48,293 nt of DNA, from contig JAPOQE010000018.1 in assembly GCA_026710875.1 (NCBI GenBank), positions 1 through 48,293 of the forward strand. Direction: 5' to 3'. Shown one piece after another: positions 7,798 to 17,203 of this stretch; within the stretch, counting starts at the first letter, position 1, and the number at the start of each line of letters is the position of its first letter. Below the pieces are notes generated by a model. It was not told where the DNA came from. It did no database searches and saw only the letters and a list, made by a program, of their open reading frames with translations. The position numbers and the translations under genes were made by a program. Source of the stretch: Gammaproteobacteria bacterium (GTDB lineage: Bacteria > Pseudomonadota > Gammaproteobacteria > UBA4575).

Positions 7798-10773
7798 TTA
7801 TTCTTTTTCTTCTTCATCTGGTTCTGGAAGGATTATTCGAAACGTTGGGTTATTTTGTTTACCTGCATTTTCCAGAACAATATCTGCACCATCTTTGGTT
7901 AGTGTCGTTTTTGAAATGTAGAGGCCCATCCCTCTGCCACCGTCCTTCTCTGAGTTCGCAAAGCCAAATATCCAATCCCTATTCTCCAACGGTATCCCAG
8001 GTCCCGTGTTAGTTACGGTAAAGCTATATTCATTAGCGTCAAGTAAGATTGATCTTTCCCCACTCCGGCGCGATACGATCCAATAAATTGCATTATCAAT
8101 TAAATTCACAAATGTCGGATAATAGGTAGAAGGGTAGGCCTCGATCAATTTTCGATCAAATTCACGTGTTGCAGACATCTTAATTTTATGACGTTGTAGT
8201 CGATCGCCAAAAATATGTTGGAGGTATCGACGGACCTCTTCCCCCACTATCGGAATCTTATGTCTCTGGAGACGTTTGTTTAACGGCGTGAATAATCCCA
8301 AATATCCGTCGAGATGCTCAAAACTTGCCCGTATGTCAGAATAAACATCAGCCAACTCCTCATCCAAATCAGCCCATTCCCCCAAACGCTGTATATTTTC
8401 TCGTACAGATCTGATAGTGGCACTAAACTCGTGCTGGATGATGCCAAGGGCGGTACCCACTTGTGCTAGCTCTGTGAAAAGGCCAAGTTGCTCTTTTGCG
8501 CCAAGATACTCGGCTTCTAAGGCTGCCTCCTCATCAGAAAGTGAGTCACCGGCTTTTATGGCCTCGACCATTGAATGAATGTGATTGATAACAGCTTCCA
8601 GATGATCCGTTTCTCTGTCTACCGTTCTCAAAATCTGTTGCTGAAGTTTTTCTTGAGTTTTTTTGATCTGATTTTCTGTTAGGTTCGTGGTGTCAATTTT
8701 TGCAAACTCTACCAGGGCACTGCTAATGGTTTCACTGACTTGTGAGATTCTTGAACTCGAGTCTTTTCTTACTGTCTCCACAAGTTCTTTGGCCTCCTTC
8801 AGAGCTTCGTGACCAGTGGATCTGGTTATCCTTATACTTTCGCTTTTTGTATCATTTATCGCTTTCCTTGCACGCCGTCTTCGATCAAGTGCTATGGTTT
8901 CCTTTCCTGCAACTTTTGTAATGGCCTTATCTATCCATGTTGATAATGGATGGAAAAGTATCTTCTCCATTTTTTCCATCTCGTCCTGGTAGGCATGCCA
9001 ATTGGCTTTGACTTTTTTCGACGTTGAAAAACCTCGGGGTTTTTTAACCATAAATTGACTGCGGAGTTCTTCAATTTTCTCCTTGGCAAATGACTCAAGC
9101 TTCAGAAGTTCGTGTGTGGCTTTTTCTGTATCATTCAGCTTTTCTATAGCATCCAATCGCTGTGTTATTTTAGAGATAATTTCTTCTGCTAATTCATCTG
9201 GCTTGCTGGACTGAACTCTTTCAAAAAAAGTTTTGAGAGAGCTTTCAAAAAATACTTTTCTGGCCTTAATCCGTTTTTCCCGTTTTTGGAGAAGCGATGC
9301 TCGGTGTTGCAGTTCCTCCTTGATCCTATTGTATTCGCCGCTTCGATCAGCTTCCTTTCGAAAAAACGTCTTTGCCAACTGCTTAAACAAATCTTCCATA
9401 ATATCGCGGAGTTGGCGGTAAGCAGCATTGGTAATGAAGCCCTCACGACCTGCTTTTTCCATCAAGTTACCATTAAACTCGGAGGACAATTCAATTGCTC
9501 CAAACATCCTTCTAAAAGAGAAAAACCAATCTTGTGCACTCTTTGTTCGCCGCCTTTCAATATTGAGAAAATCGTAGTCGGAATTTCCGTATGGAAGGAT
9601 ACGGATGCCATCTCGATAGATGTATAACCCTCCAATTTTGTTCAATTTTTCGCTTACGCGTGCAAATTCCTCTGGTGGAAGACGTGACTCATTCTTTAAA
9701 CCTTGGACATATGCAAATTTTACCGAGAATGGTCCGCAGGTTGTCTTTTTACCGTTGTTATATGGCCATTCAAAGGTAAATGTTTCTGGCTCGGCACCAT
9801 AAATTCTCAATGTCCCCGAGGACTGACCAAATTCGTCAATCTTGCCTTCAAAATGATGATCCGCATTTTCAAATTCCTCTGGAGTGAAGAATTCATGGTT
9901 ACCAATCAGGTCAATTTTTCGACCGTCCATTCTGTGATCCCGAAATGCAGTTTCAATAACGGGCGCTGGTCTATCAGGCATCATTGTATTTGAAAATCCG
10001 AGAAGCATTTTTTGCAACGGTGCAGCAACATCCTCTGAACCAATTTCATCAATGTCACGTTCCAAAATAGGGTCTGTTGGCATTACGTAGAAATGAGTGC
10101 CCTGACCTTGATTCCTTAGAGATGGCCCCTCCAAGATTTTATCCACTAATTCAGGATCAATTGAAAATGCATCCAGATTTTTGAGAATTGTGTTTGCATG
10201 TTTGGCAGGTATAAATTTCTCTAATGCTTGGACGTTATCAGCAACTTTCTTGGTTAACCTGCTAACGACAGTTTGATCTGGTAAAGTACCACCAAGTAGT
10301 GTTTCTATTGGAATAACAACACTATCTAAGTCCACACCTGGTACTTCGAATAGCCCCCAATGAATAAAACTAACTACTAAATCCTGTAGTCTTCCATTTC
10401 GTTTTGCACGAGAGAGAATTAGGACTTGACATCCAACTGTAGCAATTGCTAGTCGGCCAATCCCTTTTTCACCGAGTATGGCTCGGCGAATTGTATTTTT
10501 ACCTAGATAGCTTGGTAGTTTTTTTCTATTGGCGCCAACCTTGCTTTCTGTACCCAAAGTAAGCCAATTATTCTCAAATTCATCTCGTGTCATGCCGTAT
10601 CCGTCATCTCGAAGGACGAAAGTACCATCGGCACGGAAGTAATCGACCTCAACATGCGCTGCGTAAGCGTCATGGGCGTTCTTGAAAAGCTCATGAATTG
10701 CAGTTGGAATCCCTGCTATCTGTTGGCGCCCCAGCATATCAACTGCACGTGCCCGCACTCGTATTCTAGCCAT
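7798..10773 (-). CDS. Large protein with two GHKL-type ATPase domains
   Basis: About 990 aa. Counting from the alternative start at 10800, the N-terminal ATPase shows Glu37 and Asn41 in HELFKNAHDAY, the DDGYGM box at 65-70 and the glycine-rich GEKGIGRLA at 110-118, as in Hsp90/MutL/MORC proteins. A long charged coiled-coil follows (~470-770). The C-terminus is a second, histidine-kinase-like HATPase: LIDNAIYWI (N box), VTNTGPGI (G1), FANSEKDGGRGMGLYI (F and G2). A His in GIIQHEFSATIRSV sits where a dimerisation and phosphoacceptor helix would be. I prefer the ATG at 10773 because the conserved motif ARIRVRARAVDML starts there; neither start has a strong ribosome site. Its neighbours are a C5 methyltransferase upstream and a receiver-like protein downstream, so I infer a defence system using ATP-driven sensing or phosphotransfer. 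Confidence 0.8.
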   Translation of the reverse strand: MARIRVRARAVDMLGRQQIAGIPTAIHELFKNAHDAYAAHVEVDYFRADGTFVLRDDGYGMTRDEFENNWLTLGTESKVGANRKKLPSYLGKNTIRRAILGEKGIGRLAIATVGCQVLILSRAKRNGRLQDLVVSFIHWGLFEVPGVDLDSVVIPIETLLGGTLPDQTVVSRLTKKVADNVQALEKFIPAKHANTILKNLDAFSIDPELVDKILEGPSLRNQGQGTHFYVMPTDPILERDIDEIGSEDVAAPLQKMLLGFSNTMMPDRPAPVIETAFRDHRMDGRKIDLIGNHEFFTPEEFENADHHFEGKIDEFGQSSGTLRIYGAEPETFTFEWPYNNGKKTTCGPFSVKFAYVQGLKNESRLPPEEFARVSEKLNKIGGLYIYRDGIRILPYGNSDYDFLNIERRRTKSAQDWFFSFRRMFGAIELSSEFNGNLMEKAGREGFITNAAYRQLRDIMEDLFKQLAKTFFRKEADRSGEYNRIKEELQHRASLLQKREKRIKARKVFFESSLKTFFERVQSSKPDELAEEIISKITQRLDAIEKLNDTEKATHELLKLESFAKEKIEELRSQFMVKKPRGFSTSKKVKANWHAYQDEMEKMEKILFHPLSTWIDKAITKVAGKETIALDRRRRARKAINDTKSESIRITRSTGHEALKEAKELVETVRKDSSSRISQVSETISSALVEFAKIDTTNLTENQIKKTQEKLQQQILRTVDRETDHLEAVINHIHSMVEAIKAGDSLSDEEAALEAEYLGAKEQLGLFTELAQVGTALGIIQHEFSATIRSVRENIQRLGEWADLDEELADVYSDIRASFEHLDGYLGLFTPLNKRLQRHKIPIVGEEVRRYLQHIFGDRLQRHKIKMSATREFDRKLIEAYPSTYYPTFVNLIDNAIYWIVSRRSGERSILLDANEYSFTVTNTGPGIPLENRDWIFGFANSEKDGGRGMGLYISKTTLTKDGADIVLENAGKQNNPTFRIILPEPDEEEKE

Positions 10774-10853
10774 GCACTTTAGCCCAAGCCCTTTGAACAT
10801 TCATGGTTAGTACTATAACTAAAGTTCTTCAATATAAAGAGGAGTAGATCACG

Positions 10854-11888
10854 TTAATTTCTGACAAGAGCACGCTTGAGCGTTGGGGCGAGTGATTCAA
10901 TAAATGCTGGGGGAACAGCATTACCAATTTGTGTAGCTATCTGACTAGTATTCCCTTCGAACACGTAACTGTCCGGGAAAGTTTGAAGTCGGGCGGCCTC
11001 CCTGAGCGTGATTGCCCGATTTTGTGTCGGATGCATGTAGCGGCCCCGGGTAATATCTGTACACCCTGTTGTCAAAGTAGGAGCGACGCGATCCCACCAC
11101 ATACGACCATAGACATCGGGAAAACCCTTTACTCCTTTGTGGCATGCGAGCTCTAACTCGCTTGATAGAGAAAAACGATCTCCACCATTTTTTTTAATTT
11201 GGGACATTCTCCTTAATGCAATAGATCGGTGGTTACGTGCGAAATGAAGAGAGTCATCTCGATCTTTTTCGCCTGATGCCAATGGCGCTAGATTGCCGAT
11301 AGCCATCCGAACAGATTTCCTAAGCCTTCCAGGTGTCGTCGGCGCAGGAAGCTTGATGGAATATCCAGATTGGGTTGCAAACAGCACGCAACGCAATCGT
11401 CGTTGGGGAACGCCGTAATCTGCAAGATCAATGGTAGACGGGCTACTCAATTCATAGCCTATAGCCTTGAGTTTGTGTTGAAGGCTAACAAGGATTGCGG
11501 ACACTTCGACATTAGCTAGTCCAGGCACGTTCTCAAAAAATATAATCTTTGGCCTTAGAATCTTTGCAAACCGTGGAGCCTGCAATATTAGGTCTGCGCG
11601 TGAATCATCCCCACGATTTCTGTTCTGATTACTAAATGGCTGACAAGGCGAGCAAACAATGAGCAGGTCCAAGTCTGTTCCTTTTAATTGTTCCTGCCGG
11701 ATACTCTCCGGAGCTACCGCTCGAATATCCTCTAGATAGAGATGGACACCCTTATTGTTTCTGGTATAGGTCTTGCCTGCAAGCGAGTCATTATCTACAG
11801 CTGCAACGACCTTAAAGCGTTGATGTCTCAGCGCTGCAGTGACTCCGCCACAGCCGCTGAATAAGTCCACTACAGTTGGCCAGCGCAT
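10854..11888 (-). CDS. DNA (cytosine-5) methyltransferase of the GHKL/receiver system
   Basis: A 344-aa C5 methyltransferase. Motif I is VVDLFSGCGG, motif IV is SPCQPFS with catalytic Cys82, motif VI is FFENVPGL, motif VIII is GVPQRRLR (161-164 PQRR), and motif X is QIGNAVPPAF. The target-recognition region is ~200-280, and its specificity cannot be read from sequence. It differs clearly from the EcoRII-type enzyme at 3929-5230. It is first in a minus-strand operon, with the GHKL protein starting 80 bases downstream. There is no ordinary restriction enzyme next to it, so the GHKL and receiver proteins presumably supply restriction or signalling. Confidence 0.92.
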   Translation of the reverse strand: MRWPTVVDLFSGCGGVTAALRHQRFKVVAAVDNDSLAGKTYTRNNKGVHLYLEDIRAVAPESIRQEQLKGTDLDLLIVCSPCQPFSNQNRNRGDDSRADLILQAPRFAKILRPKIIFFENVPGLANVEVSAILVSLQHKLKAIGYELSSPSTIDLADYGVPQRRLRCVLFATQSGYSIKLPAPTTPGRLRKSVRMAIGNLAPLASGEKDRDDSLHFARNHRSIALRRMSQIKKNGGDRFSLSSELELACHKGVKGFPDVYGRMWWDRVAPTLTTGCTDITRGRYMHPTQNRAITLREAARLQTFPDSYVFEGNTSQIATQIGNAVPPAFIESLAPTLKRALVRN

Positions 11889-11941
11889 GTAGAGACCCTA
11901 TCAAATTATTCAATTAAAGTCATCGCTACTCAGTTAACATG

Positions 11942-12192
11942 ATGCGTGTAGTTGAAGGGATTCACAATTCCGTTGAATTTGAAAAAAAGCTTGCTGAGCA
12001 ACTTCTTTCTGATGGGAATAACATCAGACGCGACGTTATTTTATCAAGGACAATGAGCTCATCCACACTAATGGAAAAACTTTTGCAATGATAAAGATGT
12101 GGGGACAACTCACAACTGAGGCAATTGATCTTATTCTTGGAGAATTCAGCAGCTATGGAATTTCTTATAGAGAAAGCTCAGTGAATACTTAG
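11942..12192 (+). pseudogene. Small gene of unknown function, split by a one-base frameshift
   Basis: Frame one runs from ATG 11942 (or 11939) to TGA at 12091 (49 aa, start MRVVEGIHNSVEFEKKLAEQ). A second frame gives FIKDNELIHTNGKTFAMIKM and ends with TAG at 12190-12192. Adding one T in the T-run near 12038-12042 joins both into a plausible protein of ~83 aa. The second frame is much more protein-like than the end of the first, which favours a frameshift over two genes; a sequencing error is equally possible. It is divergent from the methyltransferase with a 50-base gap, so it may once have belonged to that system. Family not recognised. Confidence 0.45.
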
Positions 12193-12394
12193 TAGGACAG
12201 TTTTCCGTCTAAAAGCCCAAGTAGACAATGACTTAAGACAGAAATTCGAGTCCGGCCACCACAAGGAGTTTTGTGAGGGGCCTTTGGATCGCCAATAAAG
12301 ACTAGGCATCAAAATTCGATACAATGGAAACCTCAACGCAGTGTTAAATGATTAGGTTATTTTTCAATAATGAACATTTAAAACCGACAACTGA

Positions 12395-12586
12395 ATGGCT
12401 GCCAGATCATCAATCGAAAAAATTTGTCCGTATGCTGACAATTATAGAATAGAGTGTCTAGACGGTCCTGATCACATCTGCTTGAACTGGCCTGCTAAAA
12501 AGTGCGGGGATAGAGGTCCTCATGGAACACCAGACACAGGCTTGCTAAGTTCCTGTTTGGTACTTGATGCCACAGCATCAAGATAG
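12395..12586 (+). CDS. Possible small cysteine-containing protein
   Basis: An open frame of 63 codons directly before the cyclotransferase-like gene (six bases between). It has four cysteines in its first half (ICPYAD, IECLDG, HICLNW, KKCGD), which could bind metal. There is no ribosome-binding site and no family that I recognise, so it may be a chance frame. Confidence 0.22.
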   Translation: MAARSSIEKICPYADNYRIECLDGPDHICLNWPAKKCGDRGPHGTPDTGLLSSCLVLDATASR

Positions 12587-12592
12587 CTGTAA

Positions 12593-13183
12593 ATGAAACA
12601 TACTGTCGGTATTCTTGCTTACGGATCTCTGATTGACGCTCCTGATTGGGAGATTGAGGAAGTTCGGGTCCAGACGATCAAAGGCCTTTTTACACCCTTT
12701 CATGTTGAATTCGCACGCTCAAGCTCTAAGCGTGGCGGAGCACCGACACTAGTGCCGTATGAAGGTGGTGGGCATGTGCGCGCGCAGGTGCTTATTGTCG
12801 ATACGTCTGTCACCGATGCAACCAATCGACTCTACCGGCGTGAAAGCGATAAAGTCGGAACTGATCAACATTCCAAGCACAGCAACAACCCGGGGCCAAA
12901 CAAGGTCATCGTCAGGTCACTTGAGTGTCAATTCGGGCTCGACGTTGTACTCTATACTTGTTTTGGGGCCACAATTGATGAGCCGACCGCAGTAATACTT
13001 GCCCAGTATGCTATTGATAGTGTGGCCGAAGCCAAGCCCGGTAAAGACGGCATCAGCTATCTGAATAATGCGATGAACGCTGGCATAGAAACGCCGCTAT
13101 CGGCAGCGTATGCCGAGGAAATCCTGCGGCGTATGGGCACCCTCAATCTTGCAGACGCACTCGAAAAGGTGATGGCATCATGA
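12593..13183 (+). CDS. Gamma-glutamylcyclotransferase-like protein
   Basis: A 196-aa protein. The N-terminus VGILAYGSLID is the strand and YGSL substrate loop of the gamma-glutamylcyclotransferase (BtrG/GGCT) fold, and HVRAQVLIVDTS fits a later strand. The fold acts on gamma-glutamyl amines or peptides. I cannot point with confidence to the usual catalytic Glu, so activity is open. The gene stop overlaps the next start (ATGA at 13180-13183), so the pair is translationally coupled. Its partner is HEPN-like. Coupled small pairs of this kind in islands often behave as toxin-antitoxin or defence units, which is only inference here. Confidence 0.6.
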   Translation: MKHTVGILAYGSLIDAPDWEIEEVRVQTIKGLFTPFHVEFARSSSKRGGAPTLVPYEGGGHVRAQVLIVDTSVTDATNRLYRRESDKVGTDQHSKHSNNPGPNKVIVRSLECQFGLDVVLYTCFGATIDEPTAVILAQYAIDSVAEAKPGKDGISYLNNAMNAGIETPLSAAYAEEILRRMGTLNLADALEKVMAS

Positions 13184-13821
13184 GCACTGATGATGCGGAA
13201 GAGAAGAAGTGTGACTCAGTTTTTGCTATGCCAGAGAACTTTATTCCATTGGAGTACCGTTGGCCTAAGAAAGGTGATCATTTGCTTAGTGCAGTGGATG
13301 ACTTGCCACAAAGCATCACATTTGCAGAACATGTGTTTGAACGGGATGTTTTAATTTGGGATGGATACTTTAAGGCTGGTGCAGTGCTTGCCGACCAGTG
13401 TGAACACGGAGACAACCTGGATCGGCACACGCTCATTTATCCGATCCTGTTTTGTTACCGGCATGGCCTTGAACTGGCCATGAAATGCATCATTGGCCGA
13501 TATGACCAGTTTGCTGAAATCCCTATGCACCATGACTTATGGGTGCTATGGGAAGTCTGTAAGACTGTTATCCTGGAACAAGGATCAGATGGCGAGAACG
13601 AAGCGCTACGAGCGGTTGAGCAGGTCGTAAAGGAATTCCACGATCTTGATCAGGGGTCATTTTCTTTTCGTTACTCGACTGACAAAAAGAGAATGGTTAT
13701 ACCTTTGCCCGATGTACCGATTGATCTCACAAATATCAGAGATGTGATGACAGGTATAGTTCATTTTTTTGACGGAGTGGATGCACAACTTGGTTACAAC
13801 CGAGACCTCTCTTCACAATAG
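13180..13821 (+). CDS. HEPN-like helical protein, function unknown
   Basis: A 213-aa protein coupled to the preceding cyclotransferase-like gene by a four-base overlap. The middle part (LIYPILFCYRHGLELAMKCII followed by HHDLWVLWEVCK) has the pattern of HEPN-fold helices: a long helix with an R-H-x-x-E core, then an HDL turn and helix. I do not see the R-x4-6-H catalytic motif of RNase-active HEPN toxins, so it may be non-catalytic. It is followed by the helD gene on the opposite strand. Function unknown. Confidence 0.5.
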   Translation: MSTDDAEEKKCDSVFAMPENFIPLEYRWPKKGDHLLSAVDDLPQSITFAEHVFERDVLIWDGYFKAGAVLADQCEHGDNLDRHTLIYPILFCYRHGLELAMKCIIGRYDQFAEIPMHHDLWVLWEVCKTVILEQGSDGENEALRAVEQVVKEFHDLDQGSFSFRYSTDKKRMVIPLPDVPIDLTNIRDVMTGIVHFFDGVDAQLGYNRDLSSQ

Positions 13822-13927
13822 TCAAGTTTGGCAACAGTTCCACATTCAGTAAGTTCTTCTTCACGACAATATCTATGTGTCCTTGTATCATGGGTGTGAT
13901 GGCAGCACCGACGAGATTATAGTTTGC

Positions 13928-16879
13928 TCACACTCTAGGGGTGACTCTCCCAGCAGGATCTTTGCTCCCGGGTTCTTTACGTTTGATCTTCCGGGTGTAT
14001 TTACAGCTTGGATAACTTGTGCATCCCAGGAAGCGCCCGTATCTTCCCATCCTGGTCTGCAGCCAGGCGCCACATTCGGGACATGCCTCTATAGATTGAC
14101 CGCAGTCGCGGCACTTGTATTTCTCCTGATCCCTGCCCAACAGTCCCTCCCGGCAAACCGGACAGGGTTGCTGCCGGTGTTTGCAATAGGGAAAATTCGA
14201 GCAGCTGTAGAAGATGCTGTCATTCTTCTTGTTCTCGCGTCGCAGGAGCCGTCCCTCGATGCATAGAGGACAGGAAACATCACGTTCAGGGACTCGCCCA
14301 AAAGCCGTAGTATCGTAATCGTCACCCGTCAGCTCCGTTACAAAAGAAGAGGGTGGACCACCACTGGCAAGCAGATAGGCATGGCGTCGGGCACGGGTGA
14401 TCGCGACATACAGCAAGCGCCGCTCTTCGGCGTTCGGATGGGTTTCCGGAGTACCAAGCACCAGGTCGAGCAGCGGGTCATCTGCAATTTCGGTGGGGAA
14501 ACCGTATTTTGCTACACACAACCCCAGCACGACGACATAGTCCGCTTCCAGGCCTTTGGACCCGTGCACGGTCTTGTACGTGAACTGCAGGTCAGGGTAC
14601 TGCTTCTTCAGACTGAACAGGTTCTGCGGTCGCAAGTGGTTGTATCGCCCCAACAGCAACACACTCGAGGGTTCATTATATTGGGTGGCATCATCGACGA
14701 TCCTGTCAAGCGCCTCTTTTAGCAGAGACAGCTTCTGTTCACCTGGGAGTCCAACGTGTACCCGTGGACCTTCCGCGTTATGGATTGAACGAACCGTCTT
14801 GGAGATCTGTGCCGGGTTGCGCAAGATGAATTCAGTAGCGATTGCTGCTATTCGGTCCACACAGCGGAAGGTGGTCTCCAGGGAAAGCCGTTCACCTTCA
14901 CCGAAGTGCTGTGAGAACTCCCGCATGATGCTGATGTCCGATCCGGCAAACCGGAAGATGGCCTGCCAGTCATCGCCTACGGCGAACAGTTGGGTACCTG
15001 GTGTTCGCTCAAGTAATGCCTTCAGCAATCGAGCCCGGTCCGGCGAGATGTCCTGGAACTCATCGACCAGGATATAACCGAACGGGCTTTTATAGCGACC
15101 CGCTTTTACATGCGCTGCGGCCCGGGCAATCATGTCGTGAAAATCAATCTCTTTAGATTGTTCCAGCATCGCCTGGTAGCGCTCGAAGATCGGCTTGAAC
15201 ACGGCCAGGAAGGCTCTAGCACGTGCACGATCTTTCATGGTTGCAGTCCGTTGCATCACTTGCTCGAACGAGAGCTGGGCCGCCTTGAAATGCTGAAGGA
15301 AGGTGGCCACCAAGCGTATGAATGGGTCGATCCAGCCCTGTTCCTCCAGGGCAGTGAAGGTTTCAGTGGGTGGGAGAGGGGATAGGGTTACCTCATTGGC
15401 GAGGAGTTTCTTCTCAAGATTTCGAAGGAGGGTGCCAGCCGCGCACTCATGGCTGAAGGTCTCGATCAAGGTGGTGCCCTGCGCCTGGTGCAGAGCCTTC
15501 TTCCATGCCATCTGCTCCAGGTACTCCTCTTGTGGAATATAGGGGGCCGTTTTGCCCTCGGTATTGATCCCGAAATGCTCGATCCAGATGTCGGGGCCGG
15601 GCAGGTAGAAGTCGGGTCGGTAGGGGCCTTTCTCCGACGTACCTGTCTCGAACTCATAGAGACGTTCATACTCGTACTCGATACCATTGAGGTAGAGGAA
15701 GTTGGCAATCTCGCACTCCTCGAAACTCTTGACCTGCTCTCCCTTCAGCGATCGAATTTCGTAGCGACGGATGTAGTCGTAATACTTCCCCCAGGTCTTG
15801 AACTCGTGCGGGCTTCGATAGGGTGCGAACTGTTCCCTGAACCAGGCCAGTACGGTTTCAGAGATCTCATCGTCTGCGATCAGGTCCGAGACGATTCCTT
15901 TCAATTGATGAATAAACGCACGGTCATCCTGAGCCGCCCTGGCAATCGCCGGGCGCTGGCCTTCGACTGTGCCGATGATCGCAAGGCCCAGGCTGTGGAA
16001 AGTGCTGATCGTAATATCTTGGGCTGCATCCTCGCCAAGCTGTTTGCAAATCCGCTCTTGCATCTCCTTGCGGGCATCCCTTGCGAAGGCCAGCAACAGG
16101 AGTTCGCAAGGACGCCGATAGCCTCTTTACAGTAGCCAGCCCGCTTTAGCCGCAATTACCGAAGTCTTGCCGCTACCGGCTGCCGCGATAACGAGGTTTC
16201 GATCATCATCGACGACGACTGCCTTGCGCTGCTCCTCGGTGAGGGGCCGTTTCTCGATCCGATCGAACAGTTCCTGTGACCGCTCCAGTTCATTTCCAAT
16301 GAACGTGGTGTTGGTCTTTGACCTGAAGTGCTCAGGGTCTTGCAGAAAGTCCAGGACTGTCCTGAGCCTCTGGATTTCTAATGTATCCGAAAGGGAACTT
16401 GGCCAGTGGACGGTGAACTGTCCTGCAATGCTTTGCGCGTCATGCCTCAACGCATTGAATATACTGAGCCTGAGATACTCCGGTGGATCTTCCAGTTGCG
16501 CAAGCCTGTCGCAAACCGAGTTAAGTATTTCGATCTGGGAGGCCAGTGTTCTTAGCCACCAATCGACCCTGGCATCCTCCAGCGCTTTCACGAAGGTCTG
16601 GGCATCTTTCGGGGACAGGCCGGATACCACCGCCTCCTTACGGTCATAGCGCAGCCGTATCCTGGACCAGAACCATCCAGTGTTTATTTCGGCGGACTTG
16701 ATCTTGCTGAGAGAGATTTTTGAGGATCGAGAACTGAATTCCAGATTCAAGGCATGTGCATCCATGATGATTACTATAGCCTGCCGCGGTCGAAGTGCTG
16801 TGAACAGGAACCTTGCTAATCCAGTGCGGGCGACCCTATAAGCTTTTTTCATAGGGCGTATTTTTGGGGTTAGGTACAT
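13928..16879 (-). pseudogene. Helicase IV (HelD-like) gene interrupted by one in-frame stop
   Basis: Reading the minus strand from 16879 to 13928 in one frame gives 983 codons with a single internal TAA at 16127-16129. Part one (250 aa) ends with Walker A AAAGSGKTS and AAKAGWLL. Part two continues in the same frame with RGYRRPCELLLLAFARDARKEM, exactly where E. coli HelD continues after GWLL. Later motifs are LVDEFQDISPDRARLL (II), AVGDDWQAIFRFAG (III), TVHGSKGLEADYVVVLG (V) and YVAITRARRHAYL (VI). The C-terminus adds three Cys4 zinc-ribbon repeats of the topoisomerase I type (14000-14300). HelD-like UvrD-family helicases unwind 3'-5'. The stop separates Walker A from all other motifs, so neither part can work alone. 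A recent mutation or a sequencing error fits best, as the rest is undamaged. Confidence 0.85.
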
Positions 16880-17203
16880 ACTTTGAATATTTCACTCAGT
16901 TTTGAAAAATACACAACTCGATATCGCCACTTTGCTGTAGCTGTAAATGAAAGCTTGGTAATATATCTGGCCTTCAACCTTCTCCGTTTCAACCAAATTG
17001 GTATGCATACCTTAGTTATAAATCCTTACCCTTGCGTGATCTACAATTTCTCTGGGATTGTCTCGCGATGGAAACTGCGGCTAGCATGGAGGTGCCGATG
17101 AGCAGAGAACTATTGAGTTATCCAAAGTTGTAACAAACATACAGTATCCCCAATTCGTAAATACATCGTCAGAATCTCAGTAACACTTACTTCTAGGTAG
17201 GTC
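16880..17203. other. Intergenic region between divergent genes, nothing recognised
   Basis: About 320 AT-rich bases between the start of the helD gene (minus) and the next plus-strand gene. Promoters for both must lie here. I do not see a convincing gene or repeat. Confidence 0.4.

Noticed and set aside
16883-17101. 72-codon frame before the HEPN-like gene
   Set aside because: No ribosome site and an atypical composition; it lies in the likely promoter region of two divergent genes.
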